DNA of 10,794 bases from NCBI GenBank assembly GCA_019314005.1, contig JAFDAE010000158.1, positions 1-10,794 on the forward strand, written 5' to 3'. Shown here one piece after another: positions 1-7,029 of this stretch (its first letter is position 1; each line of letters starts with the position of its first letter). A model generated the notes under the pieces. It ran no database searches. It was not told where the DNA came from and saw nothing but the letters and a program-made list of their open reading frames with translations. This DNA is from Deltaproteobacteria bacterium. Lineage in GTDB: Bacteria > Desulfobacterota > Desulfobacteria > C00003060 > C00003106. The position numbers were made by a program, and so were the translations under genes.

Positions 1-1168
1 TGGCCTGCCATATGTTTTTGTGCTGTTCATTAATTGATTCCCGGTCAGCAATTTTTTCAAGATTAGCCCGTTGCAAACGCTTAAGAATACTCTCCCATTT
101 TCCACCCCTTTTTTTTGCCATGCCACCGCAAAGGGCCACTGCCAGGGGGAGATACCCGCATTCTTTGACAATCTTCCGGGCTTGTTTCGGAAGTTTATCC
201 GCCGCCTGTTCAGCCGAGGCTGCCAGCAGGGACAAGGCCTCTTCTTCAGAAAAAAGTTCAACGGAATACAGCTCGCCATGAAGGGCATGCAGGATACCCG
301 CGTCCCGTGTGGTGACCAGCGCCCGGCACCGGGGCCCCAGGACGTCGAACGCCTGAACGTCTTTTGCTTTCCACACATCGTCAAAGACAAGCAGGACCGC
401 TCTATTTAAAAACAGTTCTCGTAGAACACCCTGCCCCTGAACCTCATTCTCAAATGCTCCGGGATTTCCCAGATGTTTTGCCACATCCCGCATAAGCTGG
501 GGGATGTCCGGCGTCTGGCCGAAAGTGACCCAGATAATGCCGTCCGGGTAGGCGCGGCGAACCTCCCGGTCACGGGCTACGGCTGCGGCCAGAACGGATT
601 TTCCGATGCCGCCCATGCCCTGAACACCCACACGGGATGCCGCACCGGTGATGACCACCGGTTTCTGAAGATCAACCTGGACGGCATCCTTAAGCCGTCG
701 AAGGAACGCCTTACGGCCCATAAAATGTTTCGGTAGAGTGGGCACGGCAAAGAGATGTCCCAAGGGTGGTTCGGGTCTACGAAGATTGGCAATGAGTTTT
801 TTTAACTGATCAGGGTATTTTGTGATGTCACGGAAATCGTCGCAATGCAGCAGGCTGAGTTCACCCGGTACAGCATCATAGTCGCCCATGCGTAATATTG
901 GTATGACCGGTTTATCGCATTCAAGGGCGAATTTCCATTCTTCACGAACATAATCCGAGACTGCCGCATTTGGGCCTGCAATATAGATCAGTCGGTCGAT
1001 TTTAGCACGAATGGCATCCTTGATCTGCTGGTGAAAGGAAAGGGAAACCGAATGTAGAGACTCCCGGTCCCACCACACCTCAAACCCTTCCTGGGTGAGA
1101 TCCTTATAAAGCCGTTTTGCGAAAAGCTCATCATCTCTACGAGAGTAGGATATAAAAACGGTCGTCAT
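1..1168 (-). CDS. TIR-NB-ARC STAND protein, N-terminal part (runs off left edge)
   Basis: The frame is open for 389 codons from the ATG at 1168 to the left edge without a stop. Residues 1-130 form a TIR domain: it opens MTTVFISYSRRDDELFAKRL, has FEVWWDRESL at 29-38, and carries the SDYVREEWKFAL helix at 71-82, which holds the usual NADase glutamate candidates. An NB-ARC NTPase follows, with P-loop GMGGIGKS (184-191), Walker B VLLVFDDVW (258-266), ALVTTRD (283-289) and a GLPLA-like GYLPLAV (338-344). The C-terminal sensor, usually WD40 or TPR repeats, lies outside the window. In this family a ligand on the sensor drives oligomerisation, and the TIR domain then consumes or converts NAD+. A role as an abortive-infection defence protein is inferred. 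The gene looks richer in GC than its neighbours. TIR and NTPase calls are firm; the full architecture is unknown. Confidence 0.9.
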   Translation of the reverse strand, partial: MTTVFISYSRRDDELFAKRLYKDLTQEGFEVWWDRESLHSVSLSFHQQIKDAIRAKIDRLIYIAGPNAAVSDYVREEWKFALECDKPVIPILRMGDYDAVPGELSLLHCDDFRDITKYPDQLKKLIANLRRPEPPLGHLFAVPTLPKHFMGRKAFLRRLKDAVQVDLQKPVVITGAASRVGVQGMGGIGKSVLAAAVARDREVRRAYPDGIIWVTFGQTPDIPQLMRDVAKHLGNPGAFENEVQGQGVLRELFLNRAVLLVFDDVWKAKDVQAFDVLGPRCRALVTTRDAGILHALHGELYSVELFSEEEALSLLAASAEQAADKLPKQARKIVKECGYLPLAVALCGGMAKKRGGKWESILKRLQRANLEKIADRESINEQHKNIWQA

Positions 1169-1259
1169 TATGACATCCCATGTGTGTATTTCTGTTTATT
1201 GCTGCATTTACATGAAAACAGGGGTAGTTTTTTATATATCGACTGAATTCGAATAAATC

Positions 1260-1287
1260 ATTTTAATATTTAGTATCTGATTAACAA
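1260..1287 (-). promoter_or_regulatory. candidate sigma70-type promoter for the TIR-NB-ARC gene
   Basis: On the minus strand TTGTTA (1282-1287) is followed after 16 nt by TAAAAT (1260-1265). The predicted start lies near 1253, giving a leader of about 85 nt before the ATG at 1168. The DNA around it is AT-rich. No strong Shine-Dalgarno precedes the ATG; GGGATG is the best match. Pattern match only. Confidence 0.35.
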
Positions 1288-1305
1288 TTTGTACTTTTTT
1301 CCTTT

Positions 1306-1509
1306 TTAATTGCTGGTGCCGGCATCCTCATGGCCGTTTAAAAACTTAAATTCCATCCAATAATCATATTCGGCTTCAGCCATACGTTTAAGATTGTTTT
1401 TACCTTCAAAACCGGCCCAAAAACAGCTTCTGCTCACGGAACCGCCCTTTCCGGCGATTGCCGTATCCGTGTTTTTATCTCTTCCACCTTCAGGGAATGG
1501 TCTGGAGAT
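1306..1509 (-). pseudogene. possible coding remnant or small ORF
   Basis: A minus-strand frame is open for 67 codons between a TGA at 1510-1512 and a TAA at 1306-1308. Its C-terminal half reads like genuine protein, rich in aromatic and charged residues: SRSCFWAGFEGKNNLKRMAE followed by AEYDYWMEFKFLNG. A GTG at 1437 with GGAAAGG about 8 nt upstream would give 43 residues; an ATG at 1383 would give 25. Short protein-like stretches in the other two frames just upstream (for example NVPNLLDSADVELNLQTIP near 1512-1570) suggest a decayed gene tail with frameshifts. I do not recognise the family. A chance ORF is equally possible. Confidence 0.25.
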
Positions 1510-1579
1510 TCAGTTCGACATCGGCTGAGTCCAAGAGGTTTGGAACATTGTTTTTTAATCCTTACTTTCAGAACTTCCA

Positions 1580-4054
1580 CTAAGATTTTTTCTTCGCCTT
1601 TAATAAATAATCTAAATTTCTTTTCGTGTTACGGGTCAATCGATGATCCGGGCCTAAGACTTTCTCCCTGATGGCCAGTGCCCGGTGATAAAGGGGTTCG
1701 GCCTCATCGTAGTCACCCTTGACTTTAAGAAGCACTGCCAGGGCGTGCAGACCATAAGCCGTATCGGGATGATCCGGGCCTATGACTTTCTCACAGATGG
1801 CCAGTGACCGGCGATAGAGGGGTTCGGCCCCATCATAGTTCCCCTTGTCATAAAGCAAGGTTGCCAGGTTGTTCAGGCTGATGGCCGTATGAGAATGATC
1901 CGGGCCTAAGATTTTCTCCGAGATGGCCAGTGCCCGGCGAGAGAGGGGTTCGGCCCCATCAAATCTGGCATTGATATTAAGAAAAAAGGCTGTTTCATTG
2001 AGTCTGTAAAACAGCTCGGATAAATCCGGTGAAGTGCCTTCATATCGGGCTATCATCTCATTGTAACCATCTACTATATCGTATCGCGCACCCATGGCCA
2101 GCCAGTAGCCTGTCAGCTCATATTGTTTCGTCTCTGTCCTTAGCTTTAGGAACATATCCATATCCGTCACACAGTTCCTGAGCCTCGGCCAGTTCTCTGC
2201 ACGACATAGCTGCCAGGGCAGCTCATCCACTTTTCGTTCATCGATGACCCTTTGGTCAAAATAGTCGGCTATAGTCAGATGGGTTTTTTGTATCCGTTCC
2301 GGGTCATAGAGATACCGTGATTCCACCGCCTTTTTCAGGAAATCGTGAAAGAAGGTGAGAAGCCCGGCACGGCTGACCAGGGATTCCTCAAGGGCCAGGT
2401 AGAGAGGGGAAAAGAGGGCGCGGGGCATGGGTGTTTCCTTTGAGCCCAGGACTTCAAAGAGTTCTGTTTCAGAGAGGCCTCTTCTGGATGCCCATATGAG
2501 TGTGGTCACCTCTTTGACCAGCCCCTTTCTTTCCCGCTCATAGTCTTTCTCCAGTCTCTCAAGGACGAGGGCAAAAAGCCGGGCAATGGTTCTGGCCTGA
2601 AGGTAGTGTTCGATCTTATTTTCCAACTCCTCAAAAATACCGAATACCCGGAGTTCTTCAAGAAGTGTCCTTAAGTATAAGGGGTTTGAAGCTTGTTCTT
2701 CTTTTATTATCTTCTCTATCTGATGAGTGCTAAGCTCTTTTCGATATTGCCTTAGGTATTCGATTATATATTTTCTCTGCTCGTCTTTTTCCATAGGCCT
2801 GATATTTATCTCAGGCCAGTTGCGCTTCTTGAGTGCTTCGAGACTACGGCCTGGCAGTGTGGAGACTATGAGTCGTACATTGGGAGAAAAACTCCAGGGC
2901 AGCCATCCCAGGTCAGGGGCATTGTCCCGGTCTTCAAGCTGGTTCAGGGCATCAAGGACGAGGATAAACTTACCTTTGGCTGCTGCTTTGGCCAACCATA
3001 GAGGGAATGCCTCGACTACCTTTTGGGGGGCCGTGGGGATGGTGCTTTCTTCCCCGGTAATCCGGGATAGATCTTCTTCCTTTTTCGTCTCCGGTTCATA
3101 TCGCTGCTGAATCTCTTCCATTATCCGCCGGAGGAGTTGGACATAGTCTGCGCTGTCAGGAGTGCTGCCTATGTAGTGGCAGATCAGGAAGGCCTCAGGA
3201 TGGCTCTCGCGGTATTCTTGCGCCCAATTGGCAAGAAGTGCGGATTTTCCGGAGCCTGATTCCCCAATGAGGACCAGCGGGGGACCCTCTGAGGCAATGT
3301 GGTTGTTGAGTCTATCAAAATATTCTTTGCCTCCGATATAGACCTTGGTCCTTAAAGAGGCAAAGGCATCGTGTTCCATCCGCCTCTGTTCCAGCTCAGA
3401 AGGCACTTCCTCTACCGGATATCTCTTGTCTATGGCAGACCAGAGGTCTTCCAACACCAACTGTCCAAGGGTCTTGGCGTCGGGGTAGTCCTTTTTGAGA
3501 GGATAGCTGCTCGTCTTTATCCTCTGCTTAAGGATAGCCAGTTTCGTCCGGGAGGCTTCCGGTTCGGGAACGTATCCCGGTTCCTTGGAAAGGAGTCGTT
3601 CTATGGTGTCTGAAGTTTCTTTATTGCGGAAATAGAAAAAGGCCAACCCCTTCATTTCCGGGTCGTTGAGTACACCATGGAGGATCTCAAGTTCGGTGAC
3701 GCTCTTTTCTTTGTGTTCTTTGAGCCAAGGTTGGAAATCCATCAGTTCTTCGTCTATATCCTCAGGCACCCAGCCATATCGTTCTCCTAAAAGACCGATA
3801 AAATATGGGCGACATCCTTCGATTTCCGCCAAGCAGATAGGTAGAACCTGACCTTCGGCCTTCTTTTCATCCGTTATCCCCCAGCGTAGATCTACACCAA
3901 CAAACTCCACCCGCCTCTCGCGGCAGCGTTGTCTGAGTTCAGGAAACTTGAATTTTATCAGCTCTTCTCGCTCGGCCTGCATGTCTTTAAAGGTAGATGA
4001 GATAAATACTCTTACAATACGCTGATCAGTCCGAGTTGGTGATGAGTCGTTCAT
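1580..4054 (-). CDS. DUF4062-STAND NTPase-TPR protein (NPHP3-like architecture)
   Basis: The product is an 824-residue three-part protein. Residues 13-100 carry the DUF4062 signature (RVFISSTFKDMQAEREEL, then FVGVDLRWGIT and YFIGLLGERYGWVP). A STAND/NACHT-like NTPase follows, with P-loop GESGSGKS (264-271), Walker B ILVLDALNQL (364-373), sensor-like VRLIVST (393-399) and SNPLYL (456-461). Residues 680-815 are TPRs of the kinesin-light-chain type with 42-residue spacing (NYDGAEPLYRRSLAICEKVI and relatives). The order matches eukaryotic nephrocystin-3-like and bacterial NLR-like proteins. DUF4062 is known as an N-terminal module of such proteins; its activity here is unknown. TPRs probably sense a ligand. 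The start is secure: AAGGAGGGG lies 5 nt before the ATG. A role as an intracellular sensor, perhaps antiphage, is inferred from architecture and neighbours. Confidence 0.9.
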   Translation of the reverse strand: MNDSSPTRTDQRIVRVFISSTFKDMQAEREELIKFKFPELRQRCRERRVEFVGVDLRWGITDEKKAEGQVLPICLAEIEGCRPYFIGLLGERYGWVPEDIDEELMDFQPWLKEHKEKSVTELEILHGVLNDPEMKGLAFFYFRNKETSDTIERLLSKEPGYVPEPEASRTKLAILKQRIKTSSYPLKKDYPDAKTLGQLVLEDLWSAIDKRYPVEEVPSELEQRRMEHDAFASLRTKVYIGGKEYFDRLNNHIASEGPPLVLIGESGSGKSALLANWAQEYRESHPEAFLICHYIGSTPDSADYVQLLRRIMEEIQQRYEPETKKEEDLSRITGEESTIPTAPQKVVEAFPLWLAKAAAKGKFILVLDALNQLEDRDNAPDLGWLPWSFSPNVRLIVSTLPGRSLEALKKRNWPEINIRPMEKDEQRKYIIEYLRQYRKELSTHQIEKIIKEEQASNPLYLRTLLEELRVFGIFEELENKIEHYLQARTIARLFALVLERLEKDYERERKGLVKEVTTLIWASRRGLSETELFEVLGSKETPMPRALFSPLYLALEESLVSRAGLLTFFHDFLKKAVESRYLYDPERIQKTHLTIADYFDQRVIDERKVDELPWQLCRAENWPRLRNCVTDMDMFLKLRTETKQYELTGYWLAMGARYDIVDGYNEMIARYEGTSPDLSELFYRLNETAFFLNINARFDGAEPLSRRALAISEKILGPDHSHTAISLNNLATLLYDKGNYDGAEPLYRRSLAICEKVIGPDHPDTAYGLHALAVLLKVKGDYDEAEPLYHRALAIREKVLGPDHRLTRNTKRNLDYLLKAKKKS
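1645..1960 (-). repeat. 126-nt tandem coding repeats (TPR units)
   Basis: Three 64-nt cores beginning GATCCGGGCCTA on the plus strand start at 1645, 1771 and 1897, exactly 126 nt apart. They differ by only a handful of bases each, while the spacer between cores has diverged more. On the coding strand each core encodes the AEPLxxRALAIxEKxxGPDH part of a 42-residue TPR. DNA-level similarity points to recent unit duplication or gene conversion. Confidence 0.85.
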
Positions 4055-4059
4055 ACATT

Positions 4060-4068
4060 CCCCTCCTT
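4060..4068 (-). promoter_or_regulatory. strong ribosome binding site of the DUF4062-STAND gene
   Basis: AAGGAGGGG on the minus strand ends 5 nt before the ATG at 4054. It is one of the best Shine-Dalgarno matches in the window and fixes the start codon. Confidence 0.8.
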
Positions 4069-4161
4069 AGCTCCTATGGCCCGATTATTTCATTCAACAA
4101 GGGCTGGCTTCGAGGAATTGCTAAAAATCCTTCAAACTTTATATTTGAAAATAACTGAACC

Positions 4162-4193
4162 GGTTAGCCATGGTCGAAGCTATCCACGGAACC
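4162..4193 (-). other. leader hairpin upstream of the DUF4062-STAND gene
   Basis: On the minus strand GGTTCCGTGG pairs with CCATGG and AACC, giving ten base pairs (one G-T wobble) with a 2-nt CT bulge and a 10-nt loop. It begins almost at the predicted transcription start of the candidate promoter at 4196-4223, so it would sit at the extreme 5' end of the message. No T-run follows, so it does not look like a terminator. It could stabilise the mRNA or regulate it; function is unknown. Confidence 0.45.
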
Positions 4194-4195
4194 AT

Positions 4196-4223
4196 CTAAT
4201 ATATAAGAGAATTTATCATTCAA
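4196..4223 (-). promoter_or_regulatory. candidate promoter of the DUF4062-STAND gene
   Basis: TTGAAT (4218-4223) and TATTAG (4196-4201) are spaced 16 nt apart on the minus strand, in AT-rich DNA between two coding regions. TATATT, two bases upstream, is an alternative -10. This would transcribe the STAND gene separately from the upstream gene set. Pattern match only. Confidence 0.3.
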
Positions 4224-4273
4224 ATCGTAAATGTATCGCTTAATTTAATGACATTGACGTTAGGGGTTAATTA

Positions 4274-4708
4274 TCATTCATAAGTGCCAGCTCTCAGTAT
4301 ACTGACGCCATCTACATCCAACAGATTATCTTTTTCGCTGGCCTTACCTTGGACAAGCACCCAGATGGTTTTGCTTTTGTCTGCCAAATCTTCCTTTTTT
4401 GGCAGTGCAGATTGGATTTCGCGTATTAATGAGGATCGGGTTGCGGCCAGGCATGCTGCTCCTGTGCCAAGACTATGAGCCCCGGCCAGGATGAGCACAA
4501 TCCGATTGGGATTATTGGGATGTGGACCACGAATAATTATCCCATGGTCGAGGGTATGAATAATGCCTTTTCCAGTTTTATCTTTAGAATAAATCTCTTT
4601 AAACTCACCCTTAATCCAATTATCTTCAGTTTTTTCGTTTTCATAAAGACGAACAATATAGTCTCCCTCTTCAGGTTCATCGGAGCGGGAGCCTAATATC
4701 CATTTCGG
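4274..4708 (-). CDS. C-terminal part of the deoxyribosyltransferase-like protein, in the -1 frame
   Basis: This frame is open for 144 codons down to the TGA at 4274-4276 and has no convincing start of its own; a GTG at 4498 lies in the middle of obvious protein sequence. Read from 4708 it begins PKWILGSRSDEPEEGDYIVR and continues through DHGIIIRGPHPNNPNRIVLI and LAGAHSLGTGAACLAATRSS. It is the natural continuation of the frame ending at 4693, which stops 4 codons past a slippery heptamer. Joined by a -1 shift, the two parts give a 393-residue protein. The segment has a D-G-I-I-x-R...NP-N-x-x-x-V-x-I-L-A-G-x-H-x-x-G-T pattern. I have seen similar strings attached to such N-termini, but I cannot name the domain. 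Either programmed frameshifting or a one-base loss in the A6 run explains the break. Confidence 0.7.
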   Translation of the reverse strand, partial: PKWILGSRSDEPEEGDYIVRLYENEKTEDNWIKGEFKEIYSKDKTGKGIIHTLDHGIIIRGPHPNNPNRIVLILAGAHSLGTGAACLAATRSSLIREIQSALPKKEDLADKSKTIWVLVQGKASEKDNLLDVDGVSILRAGTYE

Positions 4709-5454
4709 TTTTTTGTTTTGACTTTGGGTGATCCTATCAGATAGAGGTTGACATCATCCCGTTCAAGAATCTTTGGATCGCAGAACTGTGCAGAAACCAA
4801 CTCTATTCCCGTCCTTTCTCCCATTAAGGATCCAAAAGCTGAAATGAGTCCCAATATGCCAAGATTGTCTGAGTATGTTCGCTGATCGAATACCTGTCCC
4901 TGAATTCTACTCAGTGGGCCTGGGTATCGGGGGCTGGCAAGAATGTATGCAGGCAACGGTTCCTTTGCTAATAGCATATCCCGCAATACCGGAATTTTGG
5001 AATTCAACTGAAGGGATAGGTGTTCGTGAAGGCTCATACTGAATCTTTTAACGCCTTCTTGGTCATCTTTATATGAGATTGTCTCAAGGCCTTTCAGATC
5101 GGTCGGGATATTTGTGCCTTCTCTAACCAGGAGGAGGATGGGTTTTTGAGTCCCAACAGCATAACCAACTTCATAGAAAACATTCGGGCTTTGGGTGCTA
5201 ATCTCCGCAATGACTAACTCTGCCCGGTCAATGAGAAGATGAATTTTAGAAAGGAGTTCATGCCCGGATGCATGCACATGGTCGGCACGAATGCATGAAA
5301 ACCCCACAGAGTCTTTTACTACTGACTGAATCTTTTCAAAAAACGCATACCCCTCATTGTATGGCATTATCATGAAGATATATGGTTTTCCGTCAGTTAG
5401 CTCATGAACAAAGTTTGTGACAGAATTAGCAGTTCTCTGGTTTAGCATGTTCAT
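4693..5454 (-). CDS. nucleoside 2-deoxyribosyltransferase-like protein, N-terminal part (zero frame)
   Basis: Residues 23-140 have the nucleoside 2-deoxyribosyltransferase/TIR-like flavodoxin fold pattern: IFMIMPYNEG (27-36), IRAD with a following SG (55-64), and ELVIAEISTQSPNVFYEVGY (79-98). Glu95 in FYEVGYA aligns with the catalytic nucleophile of the ELGxA motif in known transferases. Such enzymes cleave or exchange the N-glycosidic bond of (deoxy)nucleosides or nucleotides. Residues 165-249 (YILASPRYPG, TYSDNLGILGLISAFGS, NLYLIGSPK) begin a second domain that continues in the -1 frame from 4708. The zero frame ends with TAG at 4693. The gene is coupled to the upstream one: AGGGG (5457-5461) overlaps that gene's TAG stop. 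The spacing is 2 nt to the ATG at 5454 but 8 nt to the ATG at 5448, so the true start may be the latter. Confidence 0.75.
   Translation of the reverse strand: MNMLNQRTANSVTNFVHELTDGKPYIFMIMPYNEGYAFFEKIQSVVKDSVGFSCIRADHVHASGHELLSKIHLLIDRAELVIAEISTQSPNVFYEVGYAVGTQKPILLLVREGTNIPTDLKGLETISYKDDQEGVKRFSMSLHEHLSLQLNSKIPVLRDMLLAKEPLPAYILASPRYPGPLSRIQGQVFDQRTYSDNLGILGLISAFGSLMGERTGIELVSAQFCDPKILERDDVNLYLIGSPKVKTKNRNGY
4708..4714 (-). other. slippery heptamer A AAA AAC (candidate -1 frameshift site)
   Basis: On the minus strand the zero-frame codons ACA AAA AAC contain A AAA AAC in exactly the X XXY YYZ phase used for -1 ribosomal frameshifting. After slippage the next codon is CCG (4706-4708), entering the long open -1 frame. 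The zero-frame TAG lies 4 codons downstream. A weak 5-bp stem (CTCCC/GGGAG, 19-nt loop) starts about 17 nt downstream, further away than in well-known sites. A missing base in the A6 run is the alternative explanation. Confidence 0.5.
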
Positions 5455-5459
5455 GACCC

Positions 5460-6569
5460 CTAAATAGAACTTTGAAACACTCCAATTAAAAAGGTATCTT
5501 GTTCAGCAATTTTTTCATAATCTCGTTTCTCGTATGGCTTCTGATACTCACTCAGCAATTCAATCATCCTGGGATGTTGCATGCATTGATCACGGACATT
5601 GCAGTCTTTACAAACGGTTTTTCCAGCCACTCCCAGTTTGCCGACACCAGCTAGCTCTCCGCTGCCGGCTGCTTTTATAACAGTTCCCAATCCCTGTGCA
5701 TCCAGCCAGAAAGCAAAATGACAATACAGAGGTTCAACCTCTGCCCAGTCTCCAGGTTCCAAAGTCCGGTACTGCCAAGCTCTTACGCCGCGTTGATTCA
5801 TGGATTTATACCAAATCTGAAGCCGCCCTTCGATTACGCCGTAAATTTCCACGGCCGGCAGTCCGTGCACGTGAACATCTTGTTTGTCTTTTGGAGTGAA
5901 AAAACTCCATGTAAAACCGAGTCCCTGTTTCTGATACGCTAGATACGGATCAGCAACTCTCAGATTAAACGCTCGCGAGCCGGCATCGAGGATTTGATGA
6001 ATATCATTTTCCCGTAATATACGAATACCTCCCTGATTCTTGCCCGCCCAATAGGAAGCAATCGCATCCATCGAAGGTGAAATTCGAACTCTGTCGGTTA
6101 AATCTTGACGTTTTTCTGCAATGTATTTTGCAATTGCTATCACATTGGGTTCCTGAGCATTGGCAAAAATTTGGTCTAATGTCCACCAGACAGTTTCATC
6201 TGAAGGGGTTTCTAATAAATTCAACGCTTCAGATGATAGAGATATATCAACGGGATACAGGTACCATCGCTTTGGCAGGCCGGCATATCTAACAGTATCA
6301 CCTTCATTGGGGATCATCTCAAGCTCTTCTTCCGGATAATAGCTGCCATTCGGCAAATGGAGGTCATCCTCCATAGGTCGAATGAGCGCCGAATAAAGGT
6401 TCTCGCCCGGACGAAACTTCGTAGGAGGAAAGGTCATGGAGCCGTGCTTGCGTATTAGAAGAAAACAAACAGCATTCTCTTTTTCCACTCTTTTCCGCAA
6501 CAGACAGTATAATACCAGTGACTCAGAAGATTTTTGTTTTCGTGGAGATGTTTCTTCTGCCTGTTGCAT
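5460..6569 (-). CDS. degenerate NUDIX-like domain fused to a cupin and a Cys motif
   Basis: The product has 369 residues from the ATG at 6569, chosen because AGGGAGG (6576-6582) lies 6 nt upstream; a TTG two codons earlier is less likely. Residues 16-155 resemble a NUDIX fold: FPPTKFRPGENLYSALIRPM (47-66) sits where the NUDIX box belongs and SDETVWWTLDQIF (123-135) matches the usual C-terminal strand. The box lacks the G-x5-E and RE-x2-EE residues, so catalysis is doubtful. Residues 215-300 look like a cupin, with HVHGLPAVEIYGVIEG (233-248) giving His233, His235 and Glu241, and PGDWAEVEPLYCH (272-284) giving His284; these could bind a metal. A CxxCx5C motif follows (Cys320, 323, 329). The gene lies 23 nt after the NUDIX gene and directly before the deoxyribosyltransferase-like gene. 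The function is unknown; nucleotide-sugar binding or modification is inferred. Confidence 0.7.
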   Translation of the reverse strand: MQQAEETSPRKQKSSESLVLYCLLRKRVEKENAVCFLLIRKHGSMTFPPTKFRPGENLYSALIRPMEDDLHLPNGSYYPEEELEMIPNEGDTVRYAGLPKRWYLYPVDISLSSEALNLLETPSDETVWWTLDQIFANAQEPNVIAIAKYIAEKRQDLTDRVRISPSMDAIASYWAGKNQGGIRILRENDIHQILDAGSRAFNLRVADPYLAYQKQGLGFTWSFFTPKDKQDVHVHGLPAVEIYGVIEGRLQIWYKSMNQRGVRAWQYRTLEPGDWAEVEPLYCHFAFWLDAQGLGTVIKAAGSGELAGVGKLGVAGKTVCKDCNVRDQCMQHPRMIELLSEYQKPYEKRDYEKIAEQDTFLIGVFQSSI

Positions 6570-6575
6570 ATTCAA

Positions 6576-6582
6576 CCTCCCT
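6576..6582 (-). promoter_or_regulatory. ribosome binding site deciding the start of the NUDIX-like/cupin gene
   Basis: AGGGAGG on the minus strand is separated by TTGAAT from the ATG at 6569. The spacing favours this ATG over the in-frame TTG at 6575, which lies directly against the site. Confidence 0.7.
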
Positions 6583-6592
6583 CATGCATCAT

Positions 6593-7018
6593 TCATGTGA
6601 GATGTAAATTGTCATGTCCCTTCCAGTAGCAGATAAGTGCCAGATCATTTCGAAAAGCAATTTCATATTTTTCAAGATCTGATGGCCCAATCCATTCGAA
6701 ATGACTGGATTCATTATTGAGCACAATATTCCCTGAAACAGCGCACTCGAAGTACAAGTTAACACACTGCATTCCGCCGGGTTTCAAAGGCAGGCTGTCC
6801 TGGTAAAAGAGAAATCGCAGAGAATTACAAACCAATGATGTCTCTTCTTGCAGTTCACGGGCCGCTGATTGTTCCACGGTATCTCCATAGTTGACCTTGC
6901 CCCCGGGAAGGCACCAGGATCCCGTAGCATACTCCGATTCAGCCCGCTGCAGAATCAGGACTTCACCCTGAGTGTTTTCTATGATGAGCCGTACTACAGG
7001 GATAGGAAAATCATTCAT
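6593..7018 (-). CDS. NUDIX hydrolase
   Basis: This 141-residue protein has the usual size of a single-domain NUDIX enzyme. The box spans residues 40-62: G40, x5, Asp46 in place of the first Glu, x7, then RELQEETSL (54-62) with the Mg2+-binding Glu55, Glu58 and Glu59. The preceding SWCLPGG (34-40) is typical. NUDIX hydrolases cleave nucleoside diphosphates linked to another moiety. Several members (for example E. coli MutT and NudG, Thermus Ndx8) are known to degrade (p)ppGpp, which is suggestive next to a RelA/SpoT-like gene, but the substrate here cannot be read from sequence. The start lies 11 nt after the upstream TAA, and no good Shine-Dalgarno is visible, so translation probably depends on reinitiation from the synthetase gene. 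The two products may therefore be kept in proportion. Confidence 0.9.
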   Translation of the reverse strand: MNDFPIPVVRLIIENTQGEVLILQRAESEYATGSWCLPGGKVNYGDTVEQSAARELQEETSLVCNSLRFLFYQDSLPLKPGGMQCVNLYFECAVSGNIVLNNESSHFEWIGPSDLEKYEIAFRNDLALICYWKGHDNLHLT

Positions 7019-7029
7019 AATAGCAATAA

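Noticed and set aside
1..736. Plus-strand frames of 87-112 codons at the left edge
   Set aside because: They are antisense to the TIR-NB-ARC frame, which carries ordered TIR, P-loop and Walker B motifs.
1645..1960. Regular repeats considered as a CRISPR array
   Set aside because: The 126-nt period is a multiple of three, lies inside an open frame and encodes 42-residue TPRs; the spacers are not variable in the CRISPR sense.
2727..3110. Plus-strand 127-codon frame
   Set aside because: It lies antisense inside the NTPase domain of the DUF4062-STAND gene and its translation has no protein-like features.
4274..4498. Independent 74-aa gene starting at a GTG
   Set aside because: Protein-like sequence continues upstream in the same frame to 4708, so the GTG is internal to a larger split gene.
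4475..4696. Plus-strand 73-codon frame
   Set aside because: It is the antisense shadow of the -1 frame continuation of the transferase-like gene, which has much clearer protein character.
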